From contig JAPDRO010000022.1 of assembly GCA_030247885.1 (NCBI GenBank), positions 62,001 to 126,000 of the forward strand: 64,000 nt of DNA. The letters run 5' to 3'. The DNA is from Taxawa tesnikishii (nom. ined.) (taxonomy: Eukaryota; Ascomycota; Dothideomycetes; Dothideales). The translations under genes were made by a program, and so were the position numbers. Of this stretch, positions 1-12,697 are shown in pieces; the first letter of the stretch is position 1, and each line of letters begins with the position of its first letter. The notes under the pieces are model-generated. The model saw only the letters and a list, made by a program, of their open reading frames with translations. It was not told the DNA's origin and ran no database searches.

Positions 1-787
1 GTACAGTATATCGCCGGCCTTGAACGTGATACCGCGGACTTGCGCAATTTCCTTAATCTGCTGAACGGTGATCTCGTAGTAACTCCACGCATCGTACTCA
101 ATCCCGTTCTCCTCCGCATATGCGTAGAAGTCTATCAGGATGCCGCGACCTACGATGCCCTTCTTGGCCCATTCTGTTCGCCGGTGGCACCGATTAGCTC
201 GCGGGTCGGGGGAGCAGCGCCGTACAAGGAAGTCTGTATACCGTGTATCCCGTTCCTAGAGTCCTTACTGACGGGCGTCGTGCGGACTTCATTTTGCATC
301 ACGCCGTTATACAGCCTTCCGTCTGGATAGGCGCAGTGTCTGAAGCTGTCCCATTGAGAGCTCGTCTGCGTATTAAACTCTACGCGATCGTCCTGTTCAA
401 TCAGTCAGGGCTTTGCCCCACCCTCAAACACACGGCAATGCTCGTTACCAGAAACTGTCCACCGATACTGAAGATCTCATGCTTCAACGTGCTCCGATAT
501 GGTGGCGGTGAGGACATTTGGTGCATCTCCCAGTTCAGCCCGACGGATGTGCCGGTCTGTATCTCTTTGGCGGCGGCAACGACTCGTTCGGGTGTGAGGT
601 GATTCAGGCAACCCAGCTGGTCATCCTTCCCCCATAGAAACCAGGCGGAGTGGGGAGGGTGGCTGGGATCCAACGGGAGGTCCTTGAACTTGGGAAGGTC
701 GTCTGTCGGATCGGTCAATACCATCGGTGCCTTCCTCTCAATACCATGAGCATCTGTCGTACCCTGGGTCTGCTTGGAGATATCCAT
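1..787 (-). CDS. Cyclase-family (kynurenine formamidase-like) hydrolase, 3' end outside window
   Basis: Three exons on the minus strand: 787-449, 392-242 and 173-1, running off the left edge. The introns are 448-393 (56 nt, branch-like CTGAC) and 241-174 (68 nt); both splice in phase. The start at 787 gives MDISKQTQ. An upstream in-frame extension lacks support. The protein shows features of the fungal putative-cyclase family (metal-dependent hydrolases related to bacterial kynurenine formamidase): an N-terminal LPKFKDLP, then SAWFLWGKDDQLGCLNHLT, and after the second intron EWAKKGIVGRGILIDFYAY. The metal-binding His-x-Gly-Thr-His-type motif usual in the family is not clearly visible in the part I could read. 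Substrate is unknown; members act on small amides or lactones. Family call is confident, function is not. Confidence 0.85.
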
Positions 788-1506
<719 letters not shown>

Positions 1507-1507
1507 C

Positions 1508-2515
1508 CTACGGCCAACTGTTACCAGACACGGTCATCTCCCAGTACAAGCTAGTACTGTCAGAATCCCACTTCAGCTGAACGTCCTTCCGCCCCGCCGG
1601 CTTTCGAGGGACCTGGATACCATGCACTTTGTTGAGATGTTCGTACAATTTGTCTCGCCTCGTAAACCCATTCCCTGGTTGGCGTTTACATTTACCGTGG
1701 CCATACACGGGACAGTCTATCAGCGCAAGCGTTTCCCGATTGTGGACGATGTCGATGTGGCGCTGGAGGTCGGCAGCGCGAGCAAAGCTCGTGTTTGAGC
1801 ACGACGGATACAGGCATGGATATCTGCTTGTTCTTGTTATGTCCTTAGCAACACCGACGAGCTCCTTTCTACCACAAGTACTTACTCTCGTCGCATTATG
1901 GGTGCCGTTGGAAGACTCTGAGGGCTCCCGCTAGCTGCATAGGATTCGTTGGATCCCCAGGTCCCTCGCGACCATACGATCCAGTCGGAAAGTAGCCTTC
2001 GTCGTCCACTGGCTTCCAGTCGCTCTGCCGATGCAGTGTTTCTTCCTCTCCCTCTGCATCTTCATCTTCATACCGAAAAATGTCCTCTATAACATCAAAG
2101 CTGGTTTCATCCCCTCCCACAACTTCTTCGTCTGCATCTTCACCCAGTACGATGTCCTGGTCACGAATGCCATTGACCGCACCCTGCATGGGCAGGCTAC
2201 GAACACACGTTGCATACTGCTCCGCTGCTGGATATCGCTCAATCGATTGTGCAAGGGGAGTTCGCTAGGGCAACCCTGACTTGCGGTCTGATATCCCCAG
2301 GTCCTCTCTATTGGGAGCCGGTCGACTGTGTTTCGCAGAGACTGAGATTGCCCATAGTAGTTCTGCGAGAGCGGTTCAAGTAATTCATCTTGCTCGTAGA
2401 GAGTCTGTGAAAAGGCTGGTGCAGTTTGACCCAGCGAGTTTCGGAGAGGTTGTGGGTGGCGTTGCGAATGGGGCTGCGGATAGGTCCACAAGTGGGATCG
2501 TGGATGGGAAGACAT
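1508..2515 (-). CDS. C2H2 zinc-finger regulator with acidic N-terminal half
   Basis: Starts at ATG 2515 (MSSHPRSHLW). A supported intron 1885-1824 has donor GTAAGT and acceptor CAG. The last exon, 1823-1508, carries two fungal-type fingers: YPCLYPSCSNTSFARAADLQ followed by the H-x4-H pair, then a second with CPVYGHGKC, FTRRDKLYEHL and H. This arrangement (second finger with a wide Cys spacing and FTRRD) is typical of Pezizomycotina C2H2 proteins of unknown target. The middle is Gln/Pro-rich, then Asp/Glu-rich (GEDADEEVVGGDE). The frame changes by one missing base at the G run 2255-2258 and at the C run 1955-1958. Adding one base to each would give a continuous protein, so I treat the gene as probably intact in the organism. 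DNA-binding regulator is an inference from the fingers. Confidence 0.75.
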
Positions 2516-3828
2516 TGACAACTGCACTGTGCGCTAGTTTGGTGAAGGTACAACTGCGGGGTAGGTGTTGGGTGGCGAAATATTCGTTGCCTAGTTTACT
2601 ATGGGTAGCTGGTGACATTTACTACTTTCTCTGATAAGGAAGTACTTGCTCATACATAGGTGAGTGTTACCGCTCTCTTATATCTTGTTACTATTTTGCA
2701 CATATAAGCCTCACTTCTGAGGCTGGCCGATGTTGCCTCGTCGGCTACAATACCATCCGTACAGTCGCTGTCAAGGCTGACTGTCCGCTTCTTTGATTCC
2801 ATAAAATGGTTGCGGAATGATTCGGGCAGGCAAACTCCATGTGATACCTGGCATTCTTCCTAACCTTGCGTTGCACAAAACGGGGCAGCCAGTTTAAAGT
2901 ATACTAAGCCGCAGCCGAACTAGCGAAAAGGGTCAATCCGAAGGATTCAGATTCAGGCGGTGGAGGTTCCCATTCGATCGGCCAACGGGGCCAAGAACAA
3001 TTAACCCTGCCCTTTAACCCTGTCCTTGGTTTAAGTATCACATTTCATGCGTCAACGGCTTGCTGGCAGATACTCCGGAAAGACTTCCCTTACGTGCTAT
3101 GGAGACTGTGCCTCCAGTAATCAAAGGCTCGGTTCGGAAAGCACTCTTTGGACAACGCACAACTTCTACCTTCTCGTTGATAGAAACAGGTCGGGTACCC
3201 TCCTGACAAGCCAATTTCCAGACAGCCTCGGATCTCTAACCCTCAATGCACAGAAAGGCAATCTTCAACTACCCTCCGAGGAATGACTCACGGCACGGAA
3301 TGCTCTTCAGCCTCCATTGTGAACCGGGGTCCTCGCAGAACGTGAATGGATGCCGTGTAAATGCAAGCTCCGATCCTCGCCTACAACAGAGAAGGATCAA
3401 CAGGACGGCGGAGCAGCTGACTGCATCACACCTTAATCTGTCTGCCTTGTTGCCTGGATTTTTGAGCCTCTAAATAAAACGGAAAGCTTTGCCGATACGA
3501 GAAAAGTGAGATACTGACTACTGCGTTGTGATGTCGTTTGTGTCGAAGACATTGGTTCAAACGGAGTTTTACTGTTCCGACGTTGTCTGAGTAGACTTTG
3601 GTTATTCTCTGTTACACCATAACGCCGGTACCCTCCGAGGCTCCGCTATGCGCGGAAGAGAAGATGCTACAAAAGAACTGATCAGATTCCCAACGGAGCT
3701 AGCCGGGCCCTGAGCGGCTGCTCTACCACCGTGAATCACGGAAAGGCTGCTGTCATTGTTCAAGCGAGCAGCAACAGTGCATATGAACCTTGTGCTGCCG
3801 TGAGCTATTTTCGGACGGACTGACCTGG
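2516..3828. other. Intergenic, no gene seen
   Basis: About 1.3 kb with scattered frames under 120 codons on both strands. None shows a recognisable domain, splice-supported extension or repeat. Confidence 0.5.
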
Positions 3829-5297
3829 CTACAAGCTGCTTGCCGAAGAATTGGTAGAAACCAATCTCAACCCATCCAACCCTCCCGCAATATCGTGTCT
3901 TTCCGGCTGCAGATCTTTCCTTCCAGGCACGACCCTCAAGCACCAAGAACACCAACTCCGATTCTGGCCGTTCTGCTCTCTGGCCAGGTACCCACCATGT
4001 TCTCTTTCATCCTCATACTCCTTCACCGTCGCACCCACCTTGACTCTCTTCTTGACTTTTTCTTGACCACACCTCCAATCCCCTCCATCTCCTGCATCAA
4101 ATAACTCGTTCCGCCCCACGATCTGCCTTCCAACTCTGCCCTTTCTGCTTCCGCGCGCAGCGCAGCGAGCTCCGCAGCATCGCAGTCGATTTCCTTCTCC
4201 ACTTCCTTGGCTGCGAGGCAGTCGTGTAGGCGTCCGCATTGCACGCCTTCGTTACCTTCGCCAATGCCTGTGCCCAGGCCGCCTAGGTAGGTCGAGTATC
4301 GCGTTCGCCACGTCCAGCCGCGGAGGTATGTTACATCGTCAGTGCGAAGACTCTGGCCGCAGGGTTGGCAGATCCAGACGTTGTCGGCGCAGGTGCAGGG
4401 TGAGCGGGCGAACGCGGTGTACGTGAAAGTTTTCGGACTGCGATCGATTATCAGCCTTGAGTTTTCTAATCAGGAACGCCAGGTGTGCGCACTCCGCATC
4501 ATCGTCGTGGTGCTCCTGCGAAACGAAACTCGTGTGCTTCTCAAACGGGCACTTCATGCATGCGCGACAGAGCCGACGGTGCCGTTCCTTGATCGTACTC
4601 AGCGGAGGAGTCTTGATGATACAATTCTGTTCTTCTCATGAGCTCTTCCATCCCGTTCTCACACCATTCAAACCCTTTCGTATTTTTAGGGGGAAAGGGT
4701 TTGCCAATTGCGTACACGGCACACGACGCGCCCACACCGTCTGCACTCCCCACCATGTCCCGGGCGCAGGCGCCTACTTTGCCGCTCGTGATCCGTCCGA
4801 TGCGCACGCCGCCCGCACCGTACGTGTTCCATGCGTGGTGTGACTCGCGTAGGCGGTCGCCGAGCTTGAGGCCCATTCCGACGTCTTCGTTTTCGCAGCG
4901 CAGAGTGTGTGCGATGAGTTGGGTGCGGTACTGGAGGAGGTTTGCGCGGACTTGGCGGCATGTGCGGGACAGCTCGTGGAGAGTGTTCAGGTCTAGGAAA
5001 CTTGCTATTTGGGAGATGATGCTGACGGTGGGAGGTTCAGCAAGGGGCGGTATACCATGGTTATGTTCGGGAGTTTTTGAAGTTATGCAGGGGCATCTAG
5101 CTGCATTCTACTTACGGATAACACCCCATGGCCGCAGAGAAGCCATTGATGTTGGGGTTTGGCCTGTCTTCATCATCGCCCTTTGCAGAGGCGTGTTCTT
5201 GTCTAGACTTCAAGATATGGTATGGCGTAAAGTCACCGACGTGTGTGTGAGGATCATTGACGTCTTCTTCGTCCTCCAGGTCTACGAAGACCACCAT
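3829..5297 (-). CDS. F-box-like protein with CxxC clusters, frame disrupted
   Basis: Starts at ATG 5297 (MVVFVDLEDEEDV). Exon 1 ends at 5116 and exon 2 starts at 5021 (intron 5115-5022, donor GTAAGT, acceptor GTCAG). An F-box-like segment follows the junction: IISQIASFLDLNTLHELSRT. Downstream are paired cysteines that look metal-binding: LCRACMKCPF, CTCADNVWICQPCG and, near the C-terminus, WCSWCLRV. The architecture resembles an uncharacterised conserved family in filamentous ascomycetes; a role as substrate adaptor of an SCF ubiquitin ligase is inferred only from the F-box. The frame shifts at least three times. The last shift lies in the T5 run 4057-4061 and fits one missing base. Two earlier changes (near 4560 and between about 4390 and 4470) could be unrecognised introns or indels. 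Either a damaged gene or sequence error; I cannot tell which. Confidence 0.6.
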
Positions 5298-5860
5298 GAT
5301 GCTGAGCGGGCAGTAGAGAGTACCGCATTGAAGCAACGCGCTGTTGCTGCACAGCAGCCTTCAGTCGTGACGAGTGCTGAGGTCTCGATGATGATGACGA
5401 AGGGGCCGACGATGGTGGGGCATTTCCATTGTTCTAATAATACCTTTGGCTGCTGCCGAGGCTTGCCAAGGAGATATTGTACGAGAGACGTTCAATTCCT
5501 TCTCAATCACAGAAACGAGTATTCGTGTACATGAAGATTCTGTATTCTTCGCGATACCTTTCGATGTGTGGATGGCGCTGAAACATCCAAAGACTGACTG
5601 CTGTGAGTGACGTTGCCGTCACCCGCAAGTAACAATCTGCATGTACTACGAAGCCTGGGGAAGGGAAGCTAGACCGAGACGTCTGAGCATGAATCAATTG
5701 CACGCGAAGGGATATCTCGAAAACGACAGAACGACAACACGGGTCCCCCTCCAAACCCAAGCAGAACCTCCAGCAGCGCCGTCAGCGATGACTCCAACCT
5801 TCCTCCAACTCCATCAAAGATCAGACAAATGCATCCCGAACCCCAAAGCCCGAAGGTAAG
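5298..5860. other. Intergenic, no gene seen
   Basis: About 560 bases between the F-box-like gene (upstream side) and the 3' end of the DUF7053 gene. No recognisable coding content. Confidence 0.5.
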
Positions 5861-6915
5861 CTACTCCAGTTCGGCAATCCTCGTCTGCTGTATAGGAGGA
5901 TAGCCATGCGCCTCCCGCATCGCCTTCTCCTCGAGTATCGGCGATCGGGTATCCGCCGGTAACTCTGCGACAAAGTAGCCATGTTGATGTTCGAACGCCG
6001 GCTTCGGCATCGCCACCACACGCTGCTGCGCGGCCACGATAGGGTTTGGATGTAACGGCATCTGCGTGCTGCGCATGCTCATGGTGCGTATACTCTCAGG
6101 TGCAAAGGAGGATGTCGGCGAAGAGCAGTCAGAGGCCGGATAACTCGTCTGATTGCGGATGCGAGGATCTTTTTCAATGGGATACGGCGGCCCTGGCGGG
6201 ACGTTGCGATCCATGGATGGGTTGTAGGCTGGAGGCGTGCGAAAACTGTTGGAGGGGGACAGTGTTCCGGATCTTGACGATGCGTTGGAGTTGTCGTAGG
6301 ATACTGTCTGGCTGCCGGCTATGTACGTCTCACGCACTTTGCGATCGTCCGCCAGATCGGCTTTGACGACGAGCCTTGCCATCGGTTAGCGATTCCTTCG
6401 TTAGACAAGGGAAGTAGGGCTCACCGATCCACCAATACAGAATGTGCCCTCTTTAGCGTCTTCTTGACGAAGTTTGTCAAGAACAGGTTACACCGCATAT
6501 CTACGTCCTCCCTCAAGTAAAGCCCTTCCCTCGGCGCATTCTTCAATCCCAGCTCGATAACCTCCCTCTCCTCTCCCGGCTCATTGCCACCAATACTCCA
6601 CTTCTCTTTGATGTCCAGTCCCGCCGGTGCATAAACATGCGTCTGCAGCGCTCGTGGCAGGTCGTAGAAACACGCCTTGTAGCTGACTTGTCCTTTGACT
6701 CCTGGCAGGTAGCTGACGCGGTCCGTCAACTCGTACCACGTGCAGTGGAACTCGTCTGCCGCTGCCGAGGGCGGAGGCCGGCACGGCGCGTGGTGGATGA
6801 CGAGGGGATTAAGCTGAATCATCTCTGCGTGATTGTGCAGGGCTGCTACCGCGGTGGCTCGCGATATGGTTGGCGGCAGAGGCGTGATGACGGTGTAGAG
6901 CGAACGTTTGGACAT
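5861..6915 (-). CDS. DUF7053-type fungal protein of unknown function
   Basis: Two exons, 6915-6425 and 6374-5861, with a 50-nt intron (donor GTGAGC, acceptor CAAG). The spliced length is 334 residues. The N-terminal 170 residues match a family conserved across filamentous ascomycetes: MSKRSLYTVITPLPPTISR, IQLNPLVIHHAP, WYELTDRVSYLPG, VSYKACFYDLP, LQTHVYAPAGLDI, KWSIGGNEPGE and LYLREDV, ending in VKKTLKRAHSVLVDRL across the splice junction. The C-terminal half is Ser/Pro-rich and probably disordered. No catalytic residues are known for the family and I assign no function. The upstream leader contains a CTG/CAG repeat. Confidence 0.85.
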
Positions 6916-6985
6916 TCTGGCGGTTCTTGCGCGTACCGCGCACGATTGACCGAAGCGGGTGCGGTTGGTGATTGGAGGGGACTGC

Positions 6986-6986
<1 letters not shown>

Positions 6987-7024
<38 letters not shown>
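6987..7024. repeat. (CTG)n / (CAG)n microsatellite, about 13 units
   Basis: A perfect trinucleotide run about 70-110 nt upstream of the DUF7053 start codon. It would lie in that gene's leader or core promoter. Confidence 0.95.
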
Positions 7025-7881
7025 AGTGATACGTGCGAGTGTGTCTTGGCAGCTCGATTGGATAGCAGAGATAGAGGATAGGATGCAGACCGGGTAAGAC
7101 GAGCAAGGATGGGGCGGGCTGAGTGTATATCAGATCGCGGACCGTACCTTAACCACTCTCTTGAAAGGTGTAGATGGTGTAGATTGCTAGCAACAGTACA
7201 GGCTAGCGACTATCGATTTGGGCAACGGTGTCGTTGGAATGCAGAGCAATGAACAAGCGGAGACGAAAGACATGACTTAACTAACACGGCCTTGCGCCAA
7301 CCGTCGCACCTAACTGGTATATGGTAAGCAACAAGACTACTTCTATATTTGGGGCGCACAAGGTAGATCACGGTGGCGTGGCGGTGTTAGGACGAAGAGC
7401 TGGGAGGCCTTTCGGTCATGTCAGCGGTGGCATGTCCGATGGATGCAACATGTCCAACGAAGTTATTGAGACTTGCCGCCTTTGGCAGCCTCGGTAGGCG
7501 GGGAGTCGTGCCCGCGTCGCGCCCGCGTCGCGCGTTGCTGCAGATGGTTAGACCAGGCGGAGAGCCTCACGCTTGATATCAGCCCTGCCCGAGACGTCAC
7601 CATTCGCGCGCAATTGCGCTCTTGTACGTTCTTCTGTTCGAGCAAAAACAACTTTTTTTGGAAACAGTCAAAGGTTTCTCGAAGACGCGTTCGGCATGTG
7701 CCTGTTCGCCCCCGTGTCTTGATAATATCTCTCGACGTTGCGACAGACAACGACGATAACGTCTGCCATATAGGCGTGTCATTACCCCGTCCGGCAGGTA
7801 TACGTACCAGTATACTAGCAAGAACCGGTCTTGATCTCATCTGCAGTTAGGCGTCCGGTACCAGAAGCCTTCCAGCCCCCA
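7025..7881. other. Divergent intergenic region between DUF7053 gene and Na+/H+ antiporter
   Basis: Upstream region shared by two divergently oriented genes. It contains open frames on both strands over 7463-7850 without recognisable content. Probably holds both promoters; no individual element can be named. Confidence 0.5.
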
Positions 7882-7906
7882 AAGACAAGACAAGACAAGA
7901 CAAGAC
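7882..7906. repeat. (AAGAC)5 pentanucleotide repeat
   Basis: Five perfect units ending 8 bases before the antiporter start codon at 7915, so within its 5' leader. An in-frame upstream ATG at 7831 would translate the repeat into basic residues; I preferred the downstream ATG because the family similarity starts there. Confidence 0.9.
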
Positions 7907-7914
7907 ACGGCAAG

Positions 7915-9568
7915 ATGTGGGAGCAGATCGAGCCCACTCCAGCTCATCTGACCTACCTGTTCCTTTCCGCCTTTCTGATCAGTTACTGTCTGTTTGCCAG
8001 CTTTATCCGCAACAGACTACACCTTTCAGAGCCTCCGGTTGCTCTTCTCATCGGCATCCTCCTTGGTCCGCGCGTCATCGGCCTACTGAACCCGAACTCG
8101 TGCAGCGGTCACGGATGCCATGATGGCATTGGCAGCACTCGTCGCGTCGAAGGTTGGGAATGGGGCGACGACGTCGTGCAGGAGGCCACGAGGGTCATCC
8201 TTGGTATCCAGGTCTTCACTATCGGTGTAGAGCTGCCCAAGTACTATGCTGCCAGGCACTGGAAGAGCGTGGCGATGATGTTGGGTGAGTGCTCTGATCC
8301 ATCTTGTCTCTCAAACGCGACAACCTGTTCGGCAGTAGTGATGTCTTGTTCCAAGGCTTGTGGCTGACCGTGACGCAGGTCCGATAATGACCTTCGGCTG
8401 GCTTGTCACCGCTGGCTTCGCAATGCTGCTATTCAAGACGAGCTTTCCCACAGCATTGATCATCGGAGCCTGCCTCACACCGACAGATCCAGTCCTCGCA
8501 TCATCCATTCTGTCCAACAGCCAATTTAGCAACCGCGTGCCGAAGCGTATCAAGGACATGCTATCTGCTGAATCCGGCTGCAATGACGGCACCTCGTTCC
8601 CGTAAGTCTGCATTCCACAACAAACATCTCCATCTGCCCTAACACGCCAAAAGCTTCCTCTACATCGGCCTCTACGCGCTGATCCACCCCAAAACCCAAC
8701 TAGCAGTCCGAGACTATTTCCTCATCACCATCCTCTGGCAATGCACTTTCGGGATCCTTCTTGGCCTCCTCATCGGCACCGCCTTCAACCGGATCCTCAA
8801 GTTCTGCGACAAACGCCACTACATCGACCCCGCTGGCTTCATCGTCTTCTACCTGCTCATGGCACTCCTCTGCGTTGGCATCGGATCCACGCTCGGCCTG
8901 GACGACTTCCTCGTCGCCTTCAGCGCCGGCTACGGCTTCGCACGGGACGGCTGGTTCTCCAAAAGACGCACTCGACACACCTCCCCAACGTCGTCGACCT
9001 CCTCCTCAACTCGGCCATGTTCGTCTACTTCGGCGCCATCATCCCCTGGCGCTCCTTCTCTCCGCAATCCATCACGCCTTTGCTCACTGCCGGCCGCATT
9101 TTCGGGTTCGTGGTGCTGGTGCTGCTCTTCCGCCGCATCCCCATCGTGCTGGCCCTGTACCGCTGGATCCCGGACATCCGCACCTTCCAGGAAGCGCTGT
9201 TCTGCGGCCACTTCGGGCCCATGGGTCTCGGGGCGCTGTTCCTGGCCATCGAAGCCCGCGCCATGCTGGAAACCGAGACCAGCCTGCCACTCCCGCATCC
9301 CCCGATCCACGGACCCCCGTGGAGCCCGCGCGAGGTCGCGATCGAGATGGTGTGGCCGGTCGTCTCGGCCGTGGTGGTGGCGAGTACCATGGTGCATGGG
9401 CTGAGCGTGCTGGCGTTGAGTATGGGGAGCCATTTCAGCAGGAAGGAGGGCGAGAGGGCGCCGTTGCTCGCAGGCGAGACGGATCCGTTGGGTGGCATGG
9501 AGCATGAAGGGGGCGGTGGGGACAGTGAGCCGTCTAGTGAAGAGGAAGAAGACGCGAATACGTATTAG
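7915..9568 (+). CDS. Na+(K+)/H+ antiporter, Nha1/Sod2 type
   Basis: Plasma-membrane cation/proton exchanger of the fungal CPA1 family, expelling Na+ or K+ against H+. Exons are 7915-8284, 8379-8601 and 8654-9568, with GTGAGT and GTAAGT donors and phases that join cleanly. The family is recognised from the repeated hydrophobic segments (LTYLFLSAFLISYCLFASF, VALLIGILLGPRVIGLL), the ion-binding loop CLTPTDPVLASSIL, SAESGCNDGTSFPF and SAMFVYFGAIIPW. The C-terminal tail after the last membrane segment is short and acidic (SEPSSEEEEDANTY), unlike the very long tail of yeast Nha1. The frame breaks by one missing base in the A4 run 8961-8964, between GWFSK and KTHSTHLPNVVDLLLN; with one more base the protein would be about 502 residues, fully in family register. 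Probably sequence error. Confidence 0.88.
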
Positions 9569-10428
9569 ATGAGCATTCCGTGCAAGTGTCTCTGTGGAAG
9601 AAGAGGGAGAGAGTGGGATTAGCGCGAGGGATACAGGAAGTCTCTTTATGCGTGATATATACAAAAGAGGAATAAGAAGAAGCGGAGAAAGAAATTCCTC
9701 CATTGTGAAGAGCTCAGCATCGATCACCCCTCGAAGGACCGGCTGCGCTGATCATTGTCATAGTGAGAACCGCTGGCTGTCGCGGGACCTTTTTCTTTTC
9801 CGTGCTCATACCGCCTTCTTGCGTCTAAACTCCGCAGTAGACAGGTCTGTCTATCATGAGATAACGTGTGTTTCTGGGAAAGCGAGGAGAAGAGACCTCA
9901 TATCTCCAATCGGTCCACGTTAACTCGAGGGTGGTTTTAGGAGTACCGTAGTGTTTCTGTCACGATAGCTTGCACACCTAACAAGACGTGTCATACCCAG
10001 CCCTTACAGTGTAAGAGTCCGTCCTGGTCACTGCACCGGATCCGTTCCGTCCTTGCAGGCTCACAGGTCTTCCGGCAAACGGGTCGAGACGAGGCGCTTC
10101 GGATGTGTGTCATGGTATTATGGACTAGAAGTATCGGGGTTCCACTACAGGCAATATGGGGAATACTTGCGGTATCTCGAAAAGCAAAAGACGCAGGAGA
10201 GAAGAAGAAGAAGGAGAAGAAGAAGAAACCTTTTCCCACAACGCAAAGCCACCGTCCCCTCCCAACCCGTTGGAACGTTCGTGCTGAAATGATCTCTATG
10301 ACATGCAATGCATCCTGTGCAAAATGCTGGCACAAATCACTCCTCAACCCTCGCTCGCTTGCCGTGGCACTGTGCCCGGCAAGCCGCATGACAGAGCCTG
10401 ATTGTTGCTGATGGGGCCGGGGACTGAT
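9569..10428. other. Convergent intergenic region, no gene seen
   Basis: 3' flank of the antiporter and of the septin gene. It contains a purine-rich GAA/GGA run around 10198-10228. No coding content recognised. Confidence 0.5.
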
Positions 10429-12031
10429 TTAGGCGCCTGCCTCGGTCGAATCGGCGTCGGTGAACACCGAGCTCTGCTCCCTATTCATGCGCGCCTCGAT
10501 CTCCTTGAGCTGGGATTCACGGGCCAGGAGCTCCTGTCTCTTCTCGTTGATCTCACGCTGCACCTTGAGCTCAATCTCCTTAAGCTTCTCCTCCTCACGG
10601 CGCAGCTGTTCCTCCTTCAGACGGACGGATTGCGAGGCCAGGTCTTCGGGGTTGAGTGACGAGTCGCTATCACCACGTCAGTCGGTTCGAAAGGGTTAGG
10701 AGAGTTGAGGGCTGGGAGGACTAGAAGTCGATATCGGTGATGAAGGGGTAAACATACGCTAATGCTCCGCCCTCGACGCTCTTGCTCAGCTTCTCGGTAC
10801 GGTAGTTCTCGTAGAGGAAATCGTGGGTGATCTCCTTCAAATCTGCGAGATGGCTGTGCAAAAGCGCGCTCCGGATCGCGAGGAAGTCGCTGTGTCGCGG
10901 ATTGTCCACTTCCACCAGTCCCCAGGGGTACTGCCGCGCCCGGATCCGACGGCCGCCCACCTCAACCACCTCCTCAGAACCTACAATGGCGAATGGCATC
11001 AGGCCGCGCAGCTCTGCGTTCTCCTCAACGGTGTCCTCGTCGTCTTCTTCAATGTCATAGGGGAAGTTGTAGACTGGAATCCGATAGTGCTCAATGTCCT
11101 CCATGACGAGCTTCTTCGATTCGGCAAGTTCAGCTGGTGTGAGTGAGTCGGCCTTTCCGATGACTGGGATGACGTTGACACGAGGCGACAGGCGCTTCAT
11201 AAGCTCGATGTCGAGTTCGCGAAGACTGTTCCTGATCAGCTGTATCCTTGCGTGCTCTTTCCTCGCGTTGATTTACCCGTGACCGGTTGGAGTGATGAAG
11301 TAGAGGAGGACGTGGACACGGTTGTCGCGGAATCTCGGGTTACGCTTGATCCTGGATTCCTCTGCCAGGATGTCATCGTATTGTCGCTCCAGGTAGCCTA
11401 CGATCTCACCGAAGCTAAGCCGTGTCAGAAAATAGTCCAGATCTATATGGAGTGTGCCGTGTGTACCTGGCTTCGTTATCAATTGAATCGCCGAAACCGG
11501 GAGTGTCGACAATGGTCAGAGAGATACGGGTTCCTTCCTCGTCCAGCTCTGAGAGAATGCATCAGTATCCGTAAGTCCGCCGTAGCTTCACCGATACTGT
11601 CGTCCCCCCGGAAAATGCATACCGACTGTGACCGGCTTGATCTTAACGCCCTCTTCAATGTGTGCCATGGACGCATCGTCAGCATCCTTGCCTGCCAAAA
11701 CCTTCTGACCACAGAGAGTGTTGACGAATGTTGTGCGACCTGATCGGTCAGTGTTGTCTCTCTTCGACCTGCATTCGCGTGTGTTGCTCACCAGTGCCGG
11801 ATGCACCGCAGACCATCAGACAGAACTGGATACCCTTCTTGACATTCTTCTTGCGCCGTATCTTGATCTACGAATCAGCCATCAGCAATTGCTGTCGTGT
11901 TGTTTCTGACCGTGTATGGATATCGTTGACATGGAGCGTGGAGGAAACGTGGGTCGGGTCGGGTGTTTTCCTTTACGAACAAGGGAAACGGAACGGGGGT
12001 CGCATACCGCGTTGCTCGACATGGAAGACAT
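10429..12031 (-). CDS. aspA: Septin, Cdc11 / AspA group
   Basis: GTP-binding cytoskeletal protein of septin filaments at septa and sites of polar growth. Seven exons join in phase: 12031-12008, 11867-11792, 11739-11623, 11548-11467, 11414-11277, 11225-10758 and 10666-10429, giving 380 residues with a first exon of only 24 nt. Visible motifs are the P-loop variant CGASGTGRTTFVNTLCGQKV (Gly-Thr-Gly-Arg-Thr instead of GxGKS/T, as in Cdc11), DTPGFGDSID (switch II/G3), the G4-like GKADSLT, and the septin-unique stretch YPWGLVEVDN with HSDFLAIRSALLHSHLADLK. The C-terminus is a charged coiled coil of about 60 residues (LKEEQLRREEEKLKEIE). The Cdc11 assignment rests on the R-for-K P-loop and on ITHDFLYENYRTEKLS; it is less like Cdc3, Cdc10 or Cdc12. 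Confidence 0.93.
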
Positions 12032-12697
12032 GTTGGCGGCGGGAGTGAGATCAAGGTTGAGGTGTGTGTCAGTAGTGGCTCGAGGAGAAGTAATTGGCTG
12101 GAACGAGTGTATTGTATGAGGTCGGTGCAAGAAGTGTAGAGCATAGAAACATGCACGCAGGAACGGTATGGAGAAGTTCCAGGGTTGAAAGGGGTTCCTG
12201 CCGTACCAAGGGTCTCTTCGGCACTTGCCGTATCGGGCGCCCCAGATGCGGAAACCTTCGTAATGATGGTGAGTTACTAGGGTCGCAGGGCCTCTGGCTT
12301 CTCTATCGTTGATTCCTTTGCGACATTGAAGGCACTTCGAACATGAAGGTCAACGGAACAATCACGATTTCGAAATCGATGATTCGCTCTAGTTGCTTTA
12401 TAGCATCCTCATCATCTTACGAGAGACAATCATTCGGCTACGGGATCTGTCTGTTGGAAGTGACCATCATTTTAAACGGGCCCCCAGATTCGACCGGGCG
12501 CCTTCCCCCTGGTTCACCAATCCTTCTGCTCTCCACTTGCTTCATCCTATCAGTCGCTCACTTGAGGCTACCATACACATAGATTTTTCAGACTGCCAAT
12601 TCTACACGAACATAACGGGAAAGCTGAGAGACTAGCCGCACCCGCTCGGAAGCAGCATCGATGCACCCCGATCTTCCAACTAGCCTCCATAGTGCGC
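12032..12697. other. Intergenic, no gene seen
   Basis: Septin 5' flank and 3' flank of the DUF2306-type gene. No coding content recognised. Confidence 0.5.

Noticed and set aside
7463-7850. Open frames of about 125 codons on both strands upstream of the antiporter
   Set aside because: Basic, low-information sequences on opposite strands of the same region with no recognisable family; probably chance.
8930-9727. Long minus-strand open frame opposite the antiporter
   Set aside because: Arg/His/Glu-rich shadow of a G+C-rich membrane-protein gene, without domain or start context.
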